This document shows positions 16,650-25,284 of a DNA stretch of 64,000 nt, piece after piece. Each line of letters begins with the position of its first letter. The stretch's first letter is position 1. The translations under genes were made by a program, and so were the position numbers. Under the pieces are notes generated by a model, which saw only the letters and a program-made list of their open reading frames with translations, was not told where the DNA came from and did no database searches. The DNA lies in contig NZ_CABFMQ020000087.1 of NCBI RefSeq assembly GCF_901905185.1, positions 62,001-126,000 on the forward strand. Direction: 5' to 3'. The stretch comes from Methylocella tundrae (lineage in GTDB: Bacteria > Pseudomonadota > Alphaproteobacteria > Rhizobiales > Beijerinckiaceae).

Positions 16650-17870
16650 CTATTGATCCGTCGCGGTTCCCACTGTTTCGTCGACGACATCGCCGAGGTT
16701 CTTCAGCTGATCGTCATAGGCGCGCCGGGAATTCGGATCGACGACGGCGATCGGGGCGCTGAGCGCAACGCCGGCGACGCCGCCAACCGTCTGGCCGACG
16801 CCCATGGCGAAGCCGCCAACGCGCTCGCCGAGCGTCGCCTCCGAGCCGGACAGCGTCTGGCCGGCGATCAACCTTTTGCCAATGAGTTGGACGATCTCAG
16901 GATTCTCGGCGAATTTGGAGTGATTGAGAGAGCCGGCGACCGAAAGGGCGCTAAGGTCGATCACGTCGATCCCCGATTTCTCCAGCGCCGAGTGATAGGG
17001 CTCCGCCATTGGATCGATCTGTCCCAGCCTGTCGACATCGCCGGCGAGGCGGCGCGAGACGCGCAGCGCGGCGTCATTTCGCGACGTGAATACGGTCAGG
17101 CGTGGACGCGGTTGCCCGATGTCGCGCCATTGCGTCGCAAAAACATCGACGTCGACATCCGGCGACGCAAGAATGACGTTTCGCACCTTCGCCGCCACGC
17201 GGCCGTCGCGGATCGACATTTGGCGCAACGCCTCCATGACGAGCCAGGAGCCCATGGAATGCGCCATGACGGTGATTTCGCCGACGCTCGGGTCCTTCGC
17301 GACGTTTCGCAGCATTTCTTCGAGCGCGTCGCGGGAAGCGTTCGTGCTCTCCCGGTCATAGACATATTGGAAAATATTTCCGCGCGACGGCCAGGTGAAC
17401 AGGATTGGGGCGGCGTCGGCGCCGGAATCGTGCGCGATTTGCGCCAACTGATAGACAGCATCGTCAAAATGATTGTTGAAGCCGTGCACAAAGACGAGCA
17501 CGCGGCGGTTGCGCGGCAGATGCTGTTTCAACCAGGCTTGCGGTTGCCGGCCATCCGTGAGCGGCGTCACGTTGAGCGTCGCGAAATCGGTCTCCGGATT
17601 AGGCGGCAGGCTTGTCGGCCACTGGATTTGACCGACTCGCCGCCGGTCGTCCGGCGGAATGGAGACAGTGATGTCCGTCAGCGCAACCCTGGTTTCGCGT
17701 TCGCCCGAGAAAAGTATGCCGGGGTCCTTTGAAGGCGCCCGCGTCGTCGCGACGAGAAGATCAACCCGCGCGGCATTCGGCACGGTTGCCTCGATGGGGG
17801 CCAGCACGCCGGCCGGCCGGCCGCACCCCACTAAAACGCCGCAGACCAAAATGAGAGCTGCAAAGCGCAT
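16650..17870 (-). CDS. DUF900 alpha/beta-hydrolase lipoprotein
   Basis: A 406-residue exported lipoprotein: the first 17 residues are a signal ending in the lipobox LVGC. The hydrolase core has VLVFVHGFNNHF (DUF900-type HGFN), the nucleophile elbow MAHSMGSW, and a late SKF/His region. Its substrate is unknown, probably an ester or amide in the envelope. The start is the Met after GAGGGATCC; a longer frame would spoil the signal. The C-terminal 70 residues are glycine-rich (GVGQTVGGVAGVALSAP). A paralogue lies 33 kb away (50461-51681). It converges on the antiporter operon. Confidence 0.82.
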   Translation of the reverse strand: MRFAALILVCGVLVGCGRPAGVLAPIEATVPNAARVDLLVATTRAPSKDPGILFSGERETRVALTDITVSIPPDDRRRVGQIQWPTSLPPNPETDFATLNVTPLTDGRQPQAWLKQHLPRNRRVLVFVHGFNNHFDDAVYQLAQIAHDSGADAAPILFTWPSRGNIFQYVYDRESTNASRDALEEMLRNVAKDPSVGEITVMAHSMGSWLVMEALRQMSIRDGRVAAKVRNVILASPDVDVDVFATQWRDIGQPRPRLTVFTSRNDAALRVSRRLAGDVDRLGQIDPMAEPYHSALEKSGIDVIDLSALSVAGSLNHSKFAENPEIVQLIGKRLIAGQTLSGSEATLGERVGGFAMGVGQTVGGVAGVALSAPIAVVDPNSRRAYDDQLKNLGDVVDETVGTATDQ

Positions 17871-18133
17871 GGATCCCTCTGCGTCAATATCGACTTCAAG
17901 CTCTGTCATAGCTCAAAATTCTTGAGCTTCCCATAATGCTTCGCGCCAAAGCCCAACTGAGCGCTGCGTCCCCCCGCTTGGCGCTGCGTCCAAAAACCCA
18001 TCGGGCGCCTCATTTCCGTCTATCGCAGCGGGCGGCGTCATGTTTTGTGTTCCGCGTCATGCGATAGCGTGAGTCGCCGCGGCGAAAATCAGGCGCCGAA
18101 CCGGCCTCTGGCGATCGGGAGGGATAGGAAAGC

Positions 18134-19624
18134 GTGCGTGCTCGACTGACGAAGATCGCGAAGCGGGGCGCGATGGCTCTCGCTTTGATCGCCGTGACGT
18201 TGCTCGGCGCCCGTATTTACGCCTCGCAGCGCGGGGCGCCTCTCGAGCTCTGGCACACTTACGCGCCGCACGAGCTGACGGCCGAGGCGATCGACCACGC
18301 GAGTTGGACGGATTATCTCAGCGCCGAGGATAAAATCTTCGCGGATGTCCGGCGGGAAGTGACCGATAAACTCGAGGCTGACGAGCGTATCCCGGTCAAT
18401 CGCTATTTCGCAGGCAGTCCCGTCTATCCGGAAGGTTTTGCGCAGGACTGGAACCGCTCCTATGAGCTGGAGCCCGAGGGTGCGTCGCTCGGCGCCGTCG
18501 TGCTGCTGCACGGACTGACGGATTCGCCCTATAGTCTGCGCCACATAGCGAGAACCTATCGCGACCATGGCTTCGTATCAGTCGCCATCCGCCTGCCGGC
18601 GCACGGCACGGTTCCAGGCGCCCTCACCGACGTCCAATGGCAGGACTGGATGGCGGCGACGCGGCTTGCGGTCAGGGAAGCGCGACGGCGGATCGGTCCG
18701 ACGCTGCCGCTGCATCTCGTCGGCTTCTCGAACGGCGGGGCGCTCGCGCTGAAATATGCCCTCGACGCCATCGAGGATCCGCGCCTGACGCGCCCGGATC
18801 GCATTGTGCTTATTTCCCCGATGGTCGGCGTCACGCGATTTGCGCGCTTCGCCGGATGGGCGGCGCTGCCGTCCGTGCTTCCAGCCTTTGCAAAGGCGGC
18901 GTGGCTCAGCGTGCTGCCGGAGTTCAATCCGTTCAAATACAATTCTTTTCCGGTGAATGGCGCGCGGCAATCCTATTTGCTGACGCATGTGCTTCAGCAG
19001 GAGATCACCCGCCTCGCGCGGGAAAAGCGGCTCGATCGGCTCGCGCCGCTTCTGACCTTTCAGTCGGTCGTCGATTTCACTGTCTCGACGCGCGCAATCA
19101 CATCGTCGCTTTACGCGCAGCTTCCATCGAATGGAAGCGAACTCGTGCTGTTTGATCTGAACCGGAGCGCCAAATTTGGTCAACTTTTGCGGACCGCGTC
19201 GGAGACGGCCTTGTCGCGTCTCCTGCCGCAGCCGCCGCGGCTGTTCAGAACGGCGACCATCGTCAATGCGAACGGAGATAGCAGCGAGGCCGTTGAACGC
19301 GTCACCGAGGCAGGCGCGGTCAGCGAAGCCTCACGCCCGCTCGGGCTTTTCTATCCGCCCGGCGTCTATTCTCTGTCGCATGTCGCCCTGCCATTTCCGA
19401 TCAGCGATTCACTTTATGGATTGCGGCCGGATCCAGCAGAAAACTTCGGTCTCAACCTTGGCGCTATCGCCCCGCGCGGCGAGCGCGGGACTCTCATCAT
19501 CAGCCTGGATTCAATTCTGCGTATGTCATCCAACCCCTTCTTTCCCTACATGATCGCAAGGATCGAAGAAGGCCTTCACGTGGGAGCGGCAGAAGAGCCG
19601 GTCAAGGCGGCGGCGCCGCCTTGA
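18134..19624 (+). CDS. Membrane-anchored alpha/beta hydrolase
   Basis: A 496-residue protein with an N-terminal hydrophobic anchor or signal (ALALIAVTLLGARIY). The hydrolase domain starts near residue 110 with AVVLLHGLTDSPYS (HG oxyanion loop). The nucleophile elbow is LVGFSNGGALA and a likely catalytic His lies in YSLSHVALPF near residue 415. The serine aminopeptidase/carboxylesterase group is the best match. GTG start with GGGAGGGATAGGAAA just upstream. No operon partner; substrate unknown. Confidence 0.78.
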   Translation: MRARLTKIAKRGAMALALIAVTLLGARIYASQRGAPLELWHTYAPHELTAEAIDHASWTDYLSAEDKIFADVRREVTDKLEADERIPVNRYFAGSPVYPEGFAQDWNRSYELEPEGASLGAVVLLHGLTDSPYSLRHIARTYRDHGFVSVAIRLPAHGTVPGALTDVQWQDWMAATRLAVREARRRIGPTLPLHLVGFSNGGALALKYALDAIEDPRLTRPDRIVLISPMVGVTRFARFAGWAALPSVLPAFAKAAWLSVLPEFNPFKYNSFPVNGARQSYLLTHVLQQEITRLAREKRLDRLAPLLTFQSVVDFTVSTRAITSSLYAQLPSNGSELVLFDLNRSAKFGQLLRTASETALSRLLPQPPRLFRTATIVNANGDSSEAVERVTEAGAVSEASRPLGLFYPPGVYSLSHVALPFPISDSLYGLRPDPAENFGLNLGAIAPRGERGTLIISLDSILRMSSNPFFPYMIARIEEGLHVGAAEEPVKAAAPP

Positions 19625-19661
19625 TGCGCTGTCGCAACGCCTCGCTGGGATGTGGCGCGCC

Positions 19662-20201
19662 TCAGGATGAAGCGCCGCCCGCCGGGACTTCAGCCGGAGC
19701 CGCGGCGGCGGCGGCCGTGGCGCTGGCGAGAGCGTTGCGAAGCAACTGCTCTTTGGTCTCATCGAACGACGTCTTCAGCACGACGCCGCCGTAGTCCTTG
19801 ATCTGCGCGATGACCTTGTCCCCGGTCATATCCTCTATGAGCACGAACAGAGCGGCGTTGCCGGGCTGGATGCTTTCCGCGAGTTGCTTCATGAAATCAT
19901 CATTGATGCCGACGTCCGTGAGCGCGCCGCCAAGAGCGCCGCCCGCGGCTCCCAAAGCCGCGCCGAGAAGCGGATTGAGGAAGAGAATCCCAACGAGGAG
20001 GCCCCAGAAGCTGCCGGAAACAGCGCCGGCGGCTGTTGTATTGACGACCTGGTGCAGCTTGATCTGGCCATCGGGGGATTTGGTGGCGATGACGGCGTCC
20101 CCGAGCTTGATCAGATATTCCTTTTGCAGCTCGAAGAGGCGCTTGCGCACTTCCTCGGCTTTCTCCTCAGTTGGATAGACAATGACGACGAGATCGGACA
20201 T
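19662..20201 (-). CDS. DUF1269 family protein
   Basis: A 179-residue protein with the DUF1269 layout: a beta-strand start (DLVVIVYPTEEKAEEVRKRL), a central glycine-rich hydrophobic hairpin (LLVGILFLNPLLGAALGAAGGALGG) and a C-terminal part beginning GNAALFVLIEDMTGDKV. The alanine-rich tail is of low complexity. Members are often stress-associated, but a molecular role is not established. It is divergent from the AI-2E-type transporter gene. Confidence 0.85.
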   Translation of the reverse strand: MSDLVVIVYPTEEKAEEVRKRLFELQKEYLIKLGDAVIATKSPDGQIKLHQVVNTTAAGAVSGSFWGLLVGILFLNPLLGAALGAAGGALGGALTDVGINDDFMKQLAESIQPGNAALFVLIEDMTGDKVIAQIKDYGGVVLKTSFDETKEQLLRNALASATAAAAAAPAEVPAGGASS

Positions 20202-20307
20202 CGGAAATCACCCTGGATGCGCATGTGCCGGAACGGCGAGGCAACATGCGCCGCCACTTTCTTTTTTTCAAGCCGGTCGCCTTGCGCATCGTGTGGGGGA
20301 ATGAAAC

Positions 20308-21369
20308 ATGGACAATAATGTCGTTCGCATCGCATGCGCGCTGATCATCGCATTTCTGATCGTGGAGGCGCTTTATTTCGCCCCCGCCGTTTTTGAACCG
20401 GTCGCTTTTGCGCTCTTCGCCATCGCGCTGGTTTGGCCCCTGCAAAAGGCGCTGCAAAGGTGGATTCCACGCGGCCTCGCGCTGATCGTAACGGTTCTTG
20501 TGACGGTGATCATCGTCGTCAAGCTCGCCTCGATCGTCGTGTGGGGCGGCGGTCTCATCGCACAATGGCTCAGCCAGAACTTCGACCGCTTTCAAAGCCT
20601 TTACGTGGCGGGAACACAGTGGCTCGAATTGCATGATATTTTCATCGTCGCAATGGTCGCCGAGCGCTTCAATGTGATCTGGCTTTTGCGCGTCTTTCAG
20701 GAGGTCGCCGTCCGCGTCAACACGCTGGTGGGCTTCTCTCTTCTCGTCTTCATCTTCATGGCGATGGGTCTTCTCGAAGCCGAGGAATTCGCCCAGAATC
20801 TGCAATCGCTCGGAAATGAGGCCAATGGCGCAAGGCTCCTCGCCGCCATCGCCAAAATTGCAAAAAAATTCCGCCGCTACATGCTGGTGCGCACCATAGC
20901 GAGCATTTTGACCGGGCTTGTGGTTTGGGGATTCTGTCTTGCCGTCGGCCTTGAACCGGCCGCCGCGTGGGGCGTGATCGCATTCGCGCTGAACTACATC
21001 CCCTTCATCGGGCCGCTGATCGCAACGCTGCTCCCGGCTCTGTTCGCATTCGCTCAAACCGGATCATGGGAAACGGCTCTTTTCGTCCTCGCGACGCTAA
21101 GCATAGTCCAGTTCCTCATCGGCAGTTATTTCGAACCGCTGTTTACGGCGAAGACCCTCGCCATCTCGCCCTTTCTCGTCGTTTTTTCGGTGTTCTTCTG
21201 GGGCTTCATCTGGGGCCTGCCAGGGACCTTCATCGGCGTTCCGATCGCAATCGCATGTCTCACCGTCTGCGAGCAATTTCCAGGCAGCCGCTGGATCGCA
21301 GTCCTGCTTTCGGGGCGAGCCCCCGACGACAAGCCCGCGCCGCCCGAAACATCGATCCCCGGCCGCTAA
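20308..21369 (+). CDS. AI-2E family transporter
   Basis: A 353-residue inner-membrane protein of the AI-2 exporter superfamily (YdiK/TqsA/PerM type). Two N-terminal helices, a soluble amphipathic middle (residues about 80-210) and five C-terminal helices are visible. The conserved PFIGPLIA segment sits near residue 233 (NYIPFIGPLIATLLPAL), and LPGTFIGVPIAI near the end is also typical. Substrates of this family are mostly unknown; some members are Na+/H+ antiporters. Confidence 0.85.
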   Translation: MDNNVVRIACALIIAFLIVEALYFAPAVFEPVAFALFAIALVWPLQKALQRWIPRGLALIVTVLVTVIIVVKLASIVVWGGGLIAQWLSQNFDRFQSLYVAGTQWLELHDIFIVAMVAERFNVIWLLRVFQEVAVRVNTLVGFSLLVFIFMAMGLLEAEEFAQNLQSLGNEANGARLLAAIAKIAKKFRRYMLVRTIASILTGLVVWGFCLAVGLEPAAAWGVIAFALNYIPFIGPLIATLLPALFAFAQTGSWETALFVLATLSIVQFLIGSYFEPLFTAKTLAISPFLVVFSVFFWGFIWGLPGTFIGVPIAIACLTVCEQFPGSRWIAVLLSGRAPDDKPAPPETSIPGR

Positions 21370-21739
21370 TTTGGGACGAGGCGCATAGGATTGAGATGCT
21401 ACGCTCTTCGTCGCCGCGCCCGAACCTGCTTAACCTGCCCGCCGGCCGTAAGCCTTTCATGACCGTGCGGGGCGAACGCCTTTAGGCGCCTGCGTCACAG
21501 CGACTGAGATTTCAATCATTAGAAATCGAACCCGATGCTCGCTTGGCCTGCCTTCTCTTTTGCGCAGACTTAGCGGCGTTCGCTGGTTTCTCCCCTCCTC
21601 GAGGGCGGCGCAGAATTCCGCCCTTGGGCGGTACGCGAGCCGTCCGCGTCACAGCAAAAAAGCGTGACGCTCTGGCTTGAGTAACTTATATCGGGAGCGA
21701 GATGGCTTGTCCCGATGGCTCCCACAAGGTCAGACGTCA
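21370..21739. other. Intergenic region before patatin gene, with hairpins
   Basis: A 370-base gap. I see no gene. Two nested hairpins occur near the right end: GGGCGG/CCGCCC around 21603-21623, and GCGTCAC/GTGACGC at 21646-21670 with an A-rich loop. They may end transcription from the left or belong to the leader of the patatin-permease operon. Confidence 0.5.
21646..21670. repeat. Inverted repeat, 7-base arms
   Basis: GCGTCAC and GTGACGC are exact reverse complements around an 11-base A-rich spacer, about 70 bases before the patatin start. Possible terminator or operator. Confidence 0.45.
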
Positions 21740-22780
21740 ATGGAAGCGGCCCAACCCAAAATCACACGCGATCCCATCCTTGTCGATCTCGCGTTGCAGG
21801 GTGGCGGCGCGCATGGCGCTTTCTCCTGGGGCGTGCTCGATCGTTTGCTGGAGGAGCCGTGGCTCGAAATTGACGGCATTTCGGGGACGTCGGCCGGCGC
21901 CATGAACGCGGCGGTGCTGGTTCACGGCTATCAAAAGGGCGGCCCCGAGGGCGCCCGCGAGGCGCTCGAGGCCTTCTGGCGGCGCGTCTCGGACGCGGCG
22001 CGCTTCAGCCCATTCCAGCGCGGGCCGATCGATGTGCTGCTTGGCCGGTGGACGCTGGACTCTTCGCCGATTTATGTTGCAATGGATCTGATGTCGCGGC
22101 TGTTTTCGCCCTACGATCTCAATCCGAGGGGCTCGAACCCCTTGCGTGACATTCTGGCCGATCTTATCGATTTTGAGGTGCTGGCGCAGTCGCCGATCCA
22201 CCTCTTCGTCACCGCCACAAATGTTCGCACGGGCCGAGGCAAGGTCTTCAAGAATAGCGCCATTACCCCTGATGTGCTGCTCGCCTCGGCGTGTCTGCCG
22301 ACCATGTTCCAGGCCGTCGAGATCGATGGCGAGGCTTATTGGGACGGCGGCTATTCCGGCAACCCAACGCTCTCCACTCTGGTGCGGGAGTGCAAATCGC
22401 ACGACACCATTTTGATACCGATCAATCCGGTCGAGCGCAAAGGCGTGCCGCGCACCGCCGCGGAAATCTTGAACCGTCTCAATGAGGTGTCCTTCAACGC
22501 CGTTGCGCTGAAGGAGTTGCGCATGATGGCGCTGTTGCGGAAAGTCGCGGATCCGGGCGACGGCGAAGGCGCGCTTTGGGCCAGCATGCGCATTCACCTC
22601 GTCAGGAACGACATCATGACCGAGCTTGGGGCATCCTCGAAGCTCAATGCCGAATGGGCCTTTTTTTCGATGCTGCGCGATGAGGGACGAAAATCCGCCC
22701 AGAACTTTCTGGAGGCCCATGCGCTGGATCTTGGGCGTCGCTCTACCTTCGACCTGGACGTTCTTCTCGAAGGAATTTAA
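21740..22780 (+). CDS. Patatin-like phospholipase
   Basis: A 346-residue serine lipase with a Ser-Asp dyad. The oxyanion loop is G21-G22-G23-A-H-G, the nucleophile is Ser51 in ISGTSAGAMNA, and the Asp is in YWDGGYSGNP near residue 205. Such enzymes hydrolyse acyl lipids at the membrane. The long form of the frame would start at a TTG; I prefer the ATG just before EAAQPK. The gene ends 3 bases before a GntP-family permease gene, so the two are one operon. Confidence 0.9.
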   Translation: MEAAQPKITRDPILVDLALQGGGAHGAFSWGVLDRLLEEPWLEIDGISGTSAGAMNAAVLVHGYQKGGPEGAREALEAFWRRVSDAARFSPFQRGPIDVLLGRWTLDSSPIYVAMDLMSRLFSPYDLNPRGSNPLRDILADLIDFEVLAQSPIHLFVTATNVRTGRGKVFKNSAITPDVLLASACLPTMFQAVEIDGEAYWDGGYSGNPTLSTLVRECKSHDTILIPINPVERKGVPRTAAEILNRLNEVSFNAVALKELRMMALLRKVADPGDGEGALWASMRIHLVRNDIMTELGASSKLNAEWAFFSMLRDEGRKSAQNFLEAHALDLGRRSTFDLDVLLEGI

Positions 22781-22783
22781 CGC

Positions 22784-24244
22784 ATGGGACTTCTCGGCAT
22801 CCTTGTCGCTCTCGGCCTCCTCATCTGGTTGGCTTATCGGGGCTGGAGCGTGCTTTTGCTCGCCCCCGCCGCCGCTGTGCTCGCGGCCGGATTGGCCGGG
22901 GAGCCGCTGCTCGCCCATTGGACGCAAACCTTCATGGGGAGCGCAGCGCGCTTCATCATGCAGTTCTTCCCGATTTTTCTTCTCGGCGGGCTGTTCGGCA
23001 AGCTTATGGAGGACAGCGGCTCGGTCACCGCGATCGCGAACTTCATGACCTTGCGGCTTGGACCACAGCGCGCCGTGCTGGCCGTCGTGCTCGCGGGCGC
23101 GCTCGTCACCTATGGCGGCGTCAGCCTCTTCGTCGCATTTTTCGTGCTGGCGCCAATGGCGCATGCGCTGTTTCGCACTGCGGCGATCCCCAAACGCTTG
23201 ATGCCGGCGGCGATCGCGCTCGGCACATCCACCTTCACCATGTCAGCGCTCCCGGGAACGCCGGCGATCCAGAACGCCATTCCGATGCCGTTTTTCGGAA
23301 CCACCCCCTTCGCCGCGCCGGGCCTTGGCGTCATCGCATCAGTCATCATGCTTGGCTTCGGCCTCTGGTGGCTTGCGCGCGCGGAGGCCAAGGCGCGCAG
23401 CAAGGGTGAAGGCTACGGCGAGGACGACGCCCCGGGCGCCGCGGCGGAGCATGCTGCCGAGGATCTGACCGTCCGCGAGCGCGCCACGACCTCGGGCTCC
23501 TTTGATCCCGCCGAGATCAAGCATGGCGATCAGAGCGTCGGCGGGCCGCCGATCGGCTTGGCCGTTTTGCCGCTGATCATCGTGGTTGGCGTCAATTTAT
23601 TGATGTCGCTATTTATCCTCCCTCGGCTCGACGCGTCCTATCTCGCCGACGAAGCCTGGGGTGGGACGTCTCTGGCCGCCGTAGGCGGCGTCTGGGCCGT
23701 CGTTACGGCGCTCTTTGCCGCGATCGTCGTGCTGATCGCCGTCAACTACCGACGTCTGCCGACGCTGCGCGCAACCATGGACGCCGGCGCCAATGCGTCC
23801 GCCCTCCCCGTCCTCAGCGTCGCCAGCCTCGTCGGCTTCGGCTCGGTCGTGGCGGCGCTGCCGGCCTTCGCCATGGTGCGCGACTGGGTGCTCGGCATCG
23901 AGGGTGGTCCTCTGGTGTCGCTCGCGGTGGCGACGAATGTGCTTGCGTCTCTCACCGGTTCGGCCTCGGGCGGCCTCACCATCGCACTCGAGGCGCTCGG
24001 CGACGCCTATATGAAGGTCGCCGCCCAACAGGGCATCGACCCGGCGCTGATGCATCGGGTCGCGGTGATCGGCGCGGGCACGCTCGACAGCCTGCCGCAT
24101 AATGGCGCGGTCGTCACGCTGCTCGCGGTCTGCGGTTCGACGCACCGCGAAAGCTATTTCGACATCGTCATGGTTGCGATCGTCGGCGCCATTCTCGGGC
24201 TTGTCGCCGTGATCGCGCTGGGGACAGCATTCGGATCCTTTTAG
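22784..24244 (+). CDS. GntP family permease
   Basis: A 486-residue polytopic inner-membrane protein of the gluconate:H+ symporter superfamily, which imports small organic acids (gluconate, hydroxybutyrate and similar). Family stretches include LGGLFGKLMEDSGSV, TYGGVSLFVAFFVLAP, and GTLDSLPHNGAVVTLLAVCG near the C-terminus. A hydrophilic loop of about 60 residues separates two bundles. Being 3 bases behind the patatin gene suggests that the transported acid and a lipid or polyester acyl chain are linked, perhaps 3-hydroxybutyrate; this is inference. Confidence 0.88.
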   Translation: MGLLGILVALGLLIWLAYRGWSVLLLAPAAAVLAAGLAGEPLLAHWTQTFMGSAARFIMQFFPIFLLGGLFGKLMEDSGSVTAIANFMTLRLGPQRAVLAVVLAGALVTYGGVSLFVAFFVLAPMAHALFRTAAIPKRLMPAAIALGTSTFTMSALPGTPAIQNAIPMPFFGTTPFAAPGLGVIASVIMLGFGLWWLARAEAKARSKGEGYGEDDAPGAAAEHAAEDLTVRERATTSGSFDPAEIKHGDQSVGGPPIGLAVLPLIIVVGVNLLMSLFILPRLDASYLADEAWGGTSLAAVGGVWAVVTALFAAIVVLIAVNYRRLPTLRATMDAGANASALPVLSVASLVGFGSVVAALPAFAMVRDWVLGIEGGPLVSLAVATNVLASLTGSASGGLTIALEALGDAYMKVAAQQGIDPALMHRVAVIGAGTLDSLPHNGAVVTLLAVCGSTHRESYFDIVMVAIVGAILGLVAVIALGTAFGSF

Positions 24245-24621
24245 AGCAGGCAAGGCGCGTTCGCGATTGCGCCAAGGCTCCAATGCGAACTGAACCGGAT
24301 GCCGCTGACGATCGCTCGCCTCTCCGGCGATCCAATCAATCAGGGCTATGTCGGACGGCCTCGGCAGAACGCAGCCAGTTTGCAGCAGGCCTTCGCCGGG
24401 GCCGATTCAGCTCCCCTTATCGGATCGCCAGGCAGATTTTCGCCTATTCATTTTTACGGCGACGGACAGTACAATATAACGAAAAGCAGCGCTTTGGAAA
24501 TCAGCCATTCTAGATCAGTATGACAATTTCTTCATTGGGAAAATCAGACAGTTCTGACAAAATAGGTTATTCATAACCGGTCATAGCGCTATTTGCTTCT
24601 CCAGCTTATTTGGATTGCGGG
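24245..24621. other. Intergenic region before the TetR gene
   Basis: A 377-base gap whose right third is AT-rich and holds two small dyads (24544-24557 and 24565-24578). No gene is seen. It should contain the promoter of the TetR gene. Confidence 0.55.
24544..24578. promoter_or_regulatory. Pair of palindromes, likely TetR operator region
   Basis: TCAGA-CAGT-TCTGA is followed after 7 bases by GGTTAT-TC-ATAACC, both with exact arms. They lie 44-78 bases before the regulator ATG, where an autoregulatory operator is expected. Which of the two is bound is unknown. Confidence 0.45.
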
Positions 24622-25212
24622 ATGAAAAACTCGTTTGATCTGAGAGAGCATGACACTTATCTCAACATTGTCGACGTTGCGGAGCGTTTGTTCGCCGGAG
24701 TCGGATTTCAAAAAACGACCGTCGCCGACATCGCGCATGAACTCCATATGTCGCCTGCCAACGTCTATCGCTTTTTCTCCTCAAAGGCCGAGATCAATGA
24801 GGCGGTCGGACGCCGCCTTCTGAGCGAAATCGAGACGACGGTCGGCGATATCGTCAGGCAATCAGATTCGGCCCGTCAAAGACTGCGCGAAATCGTGATC
24901 GCGATCAGAGAGGCCTTTGCACAGCGCTTGCGCTCCAATCGAAAGCTGTTCGAACTTGTCGAAACGGCATTCAATGAGAACTGGCCAATTGTGCATGAAC
25001 ATGTGGAGAAACTGGACAAATCGCTGGGCGAAGTCATAGCCCAGGGCGCGAGAGAGGGGGAGTTCCATGTCAGCGATCCCGAACTCGCGGCGATGCTCGT
25101 GCGCAGCGCCTGCCTGCAATTTTGCCATCCGCGGCTCATGCTCGAACGCGAGCAGGAGCCGGAGCCGACCGTCGATCAGATGATTGATTTTTGTCTCGCA
25201 GCGCTCGGCTGA
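24622..25212 (+). CDS. TetR/AcrR family transcriptional regulator
   Basis: A 196-residue regulator. The N-terminal helix-turn-helix is clear (TVADIAHELHMSPANVYRFF, residues about 34-55), followed by the KAEI turn and an all-helical ligand domain. Such proteins repress efflux or catabolic genes and release DNA on ligand binding. I chose the ATG of MKNSF; a TTG four codons earlier is possible. It converges on the RND efflux operon, a frequent regulator-target pair, though it is not divergent from it. Confidence 0.9.
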   Translation: MKNSFDLREHDTYLNIVDVAERLFAGVGFQKTTVADIAHELHMSPANVYRFFSSKAEINEAVGRRLLSEIETTVGDIVRQSDSARQRLREIVIAIREAFAQRLRSNRKLFELVETAFNENWPIVHEHVEKLDKSLGEVIAQGAREGEFHVSDPELAAMLVRSACLQFCHPRLMLEREQEPEPTVDQMIDFCLAALG

Positions 25213-25284
25213 GCGGGGACGCCGATGGGTTCACGGGCGGCAATCGGAGGCGATTACCGCGCCCATGGCGGCGTCTCGCATGTA

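Noticed and set aside
21737..23164. 475-codon reverse frame opposite the patatin and permease genes
   Set aside because: Antisense shadow; the forward strand carries complete catalytic motifs over the same bases.
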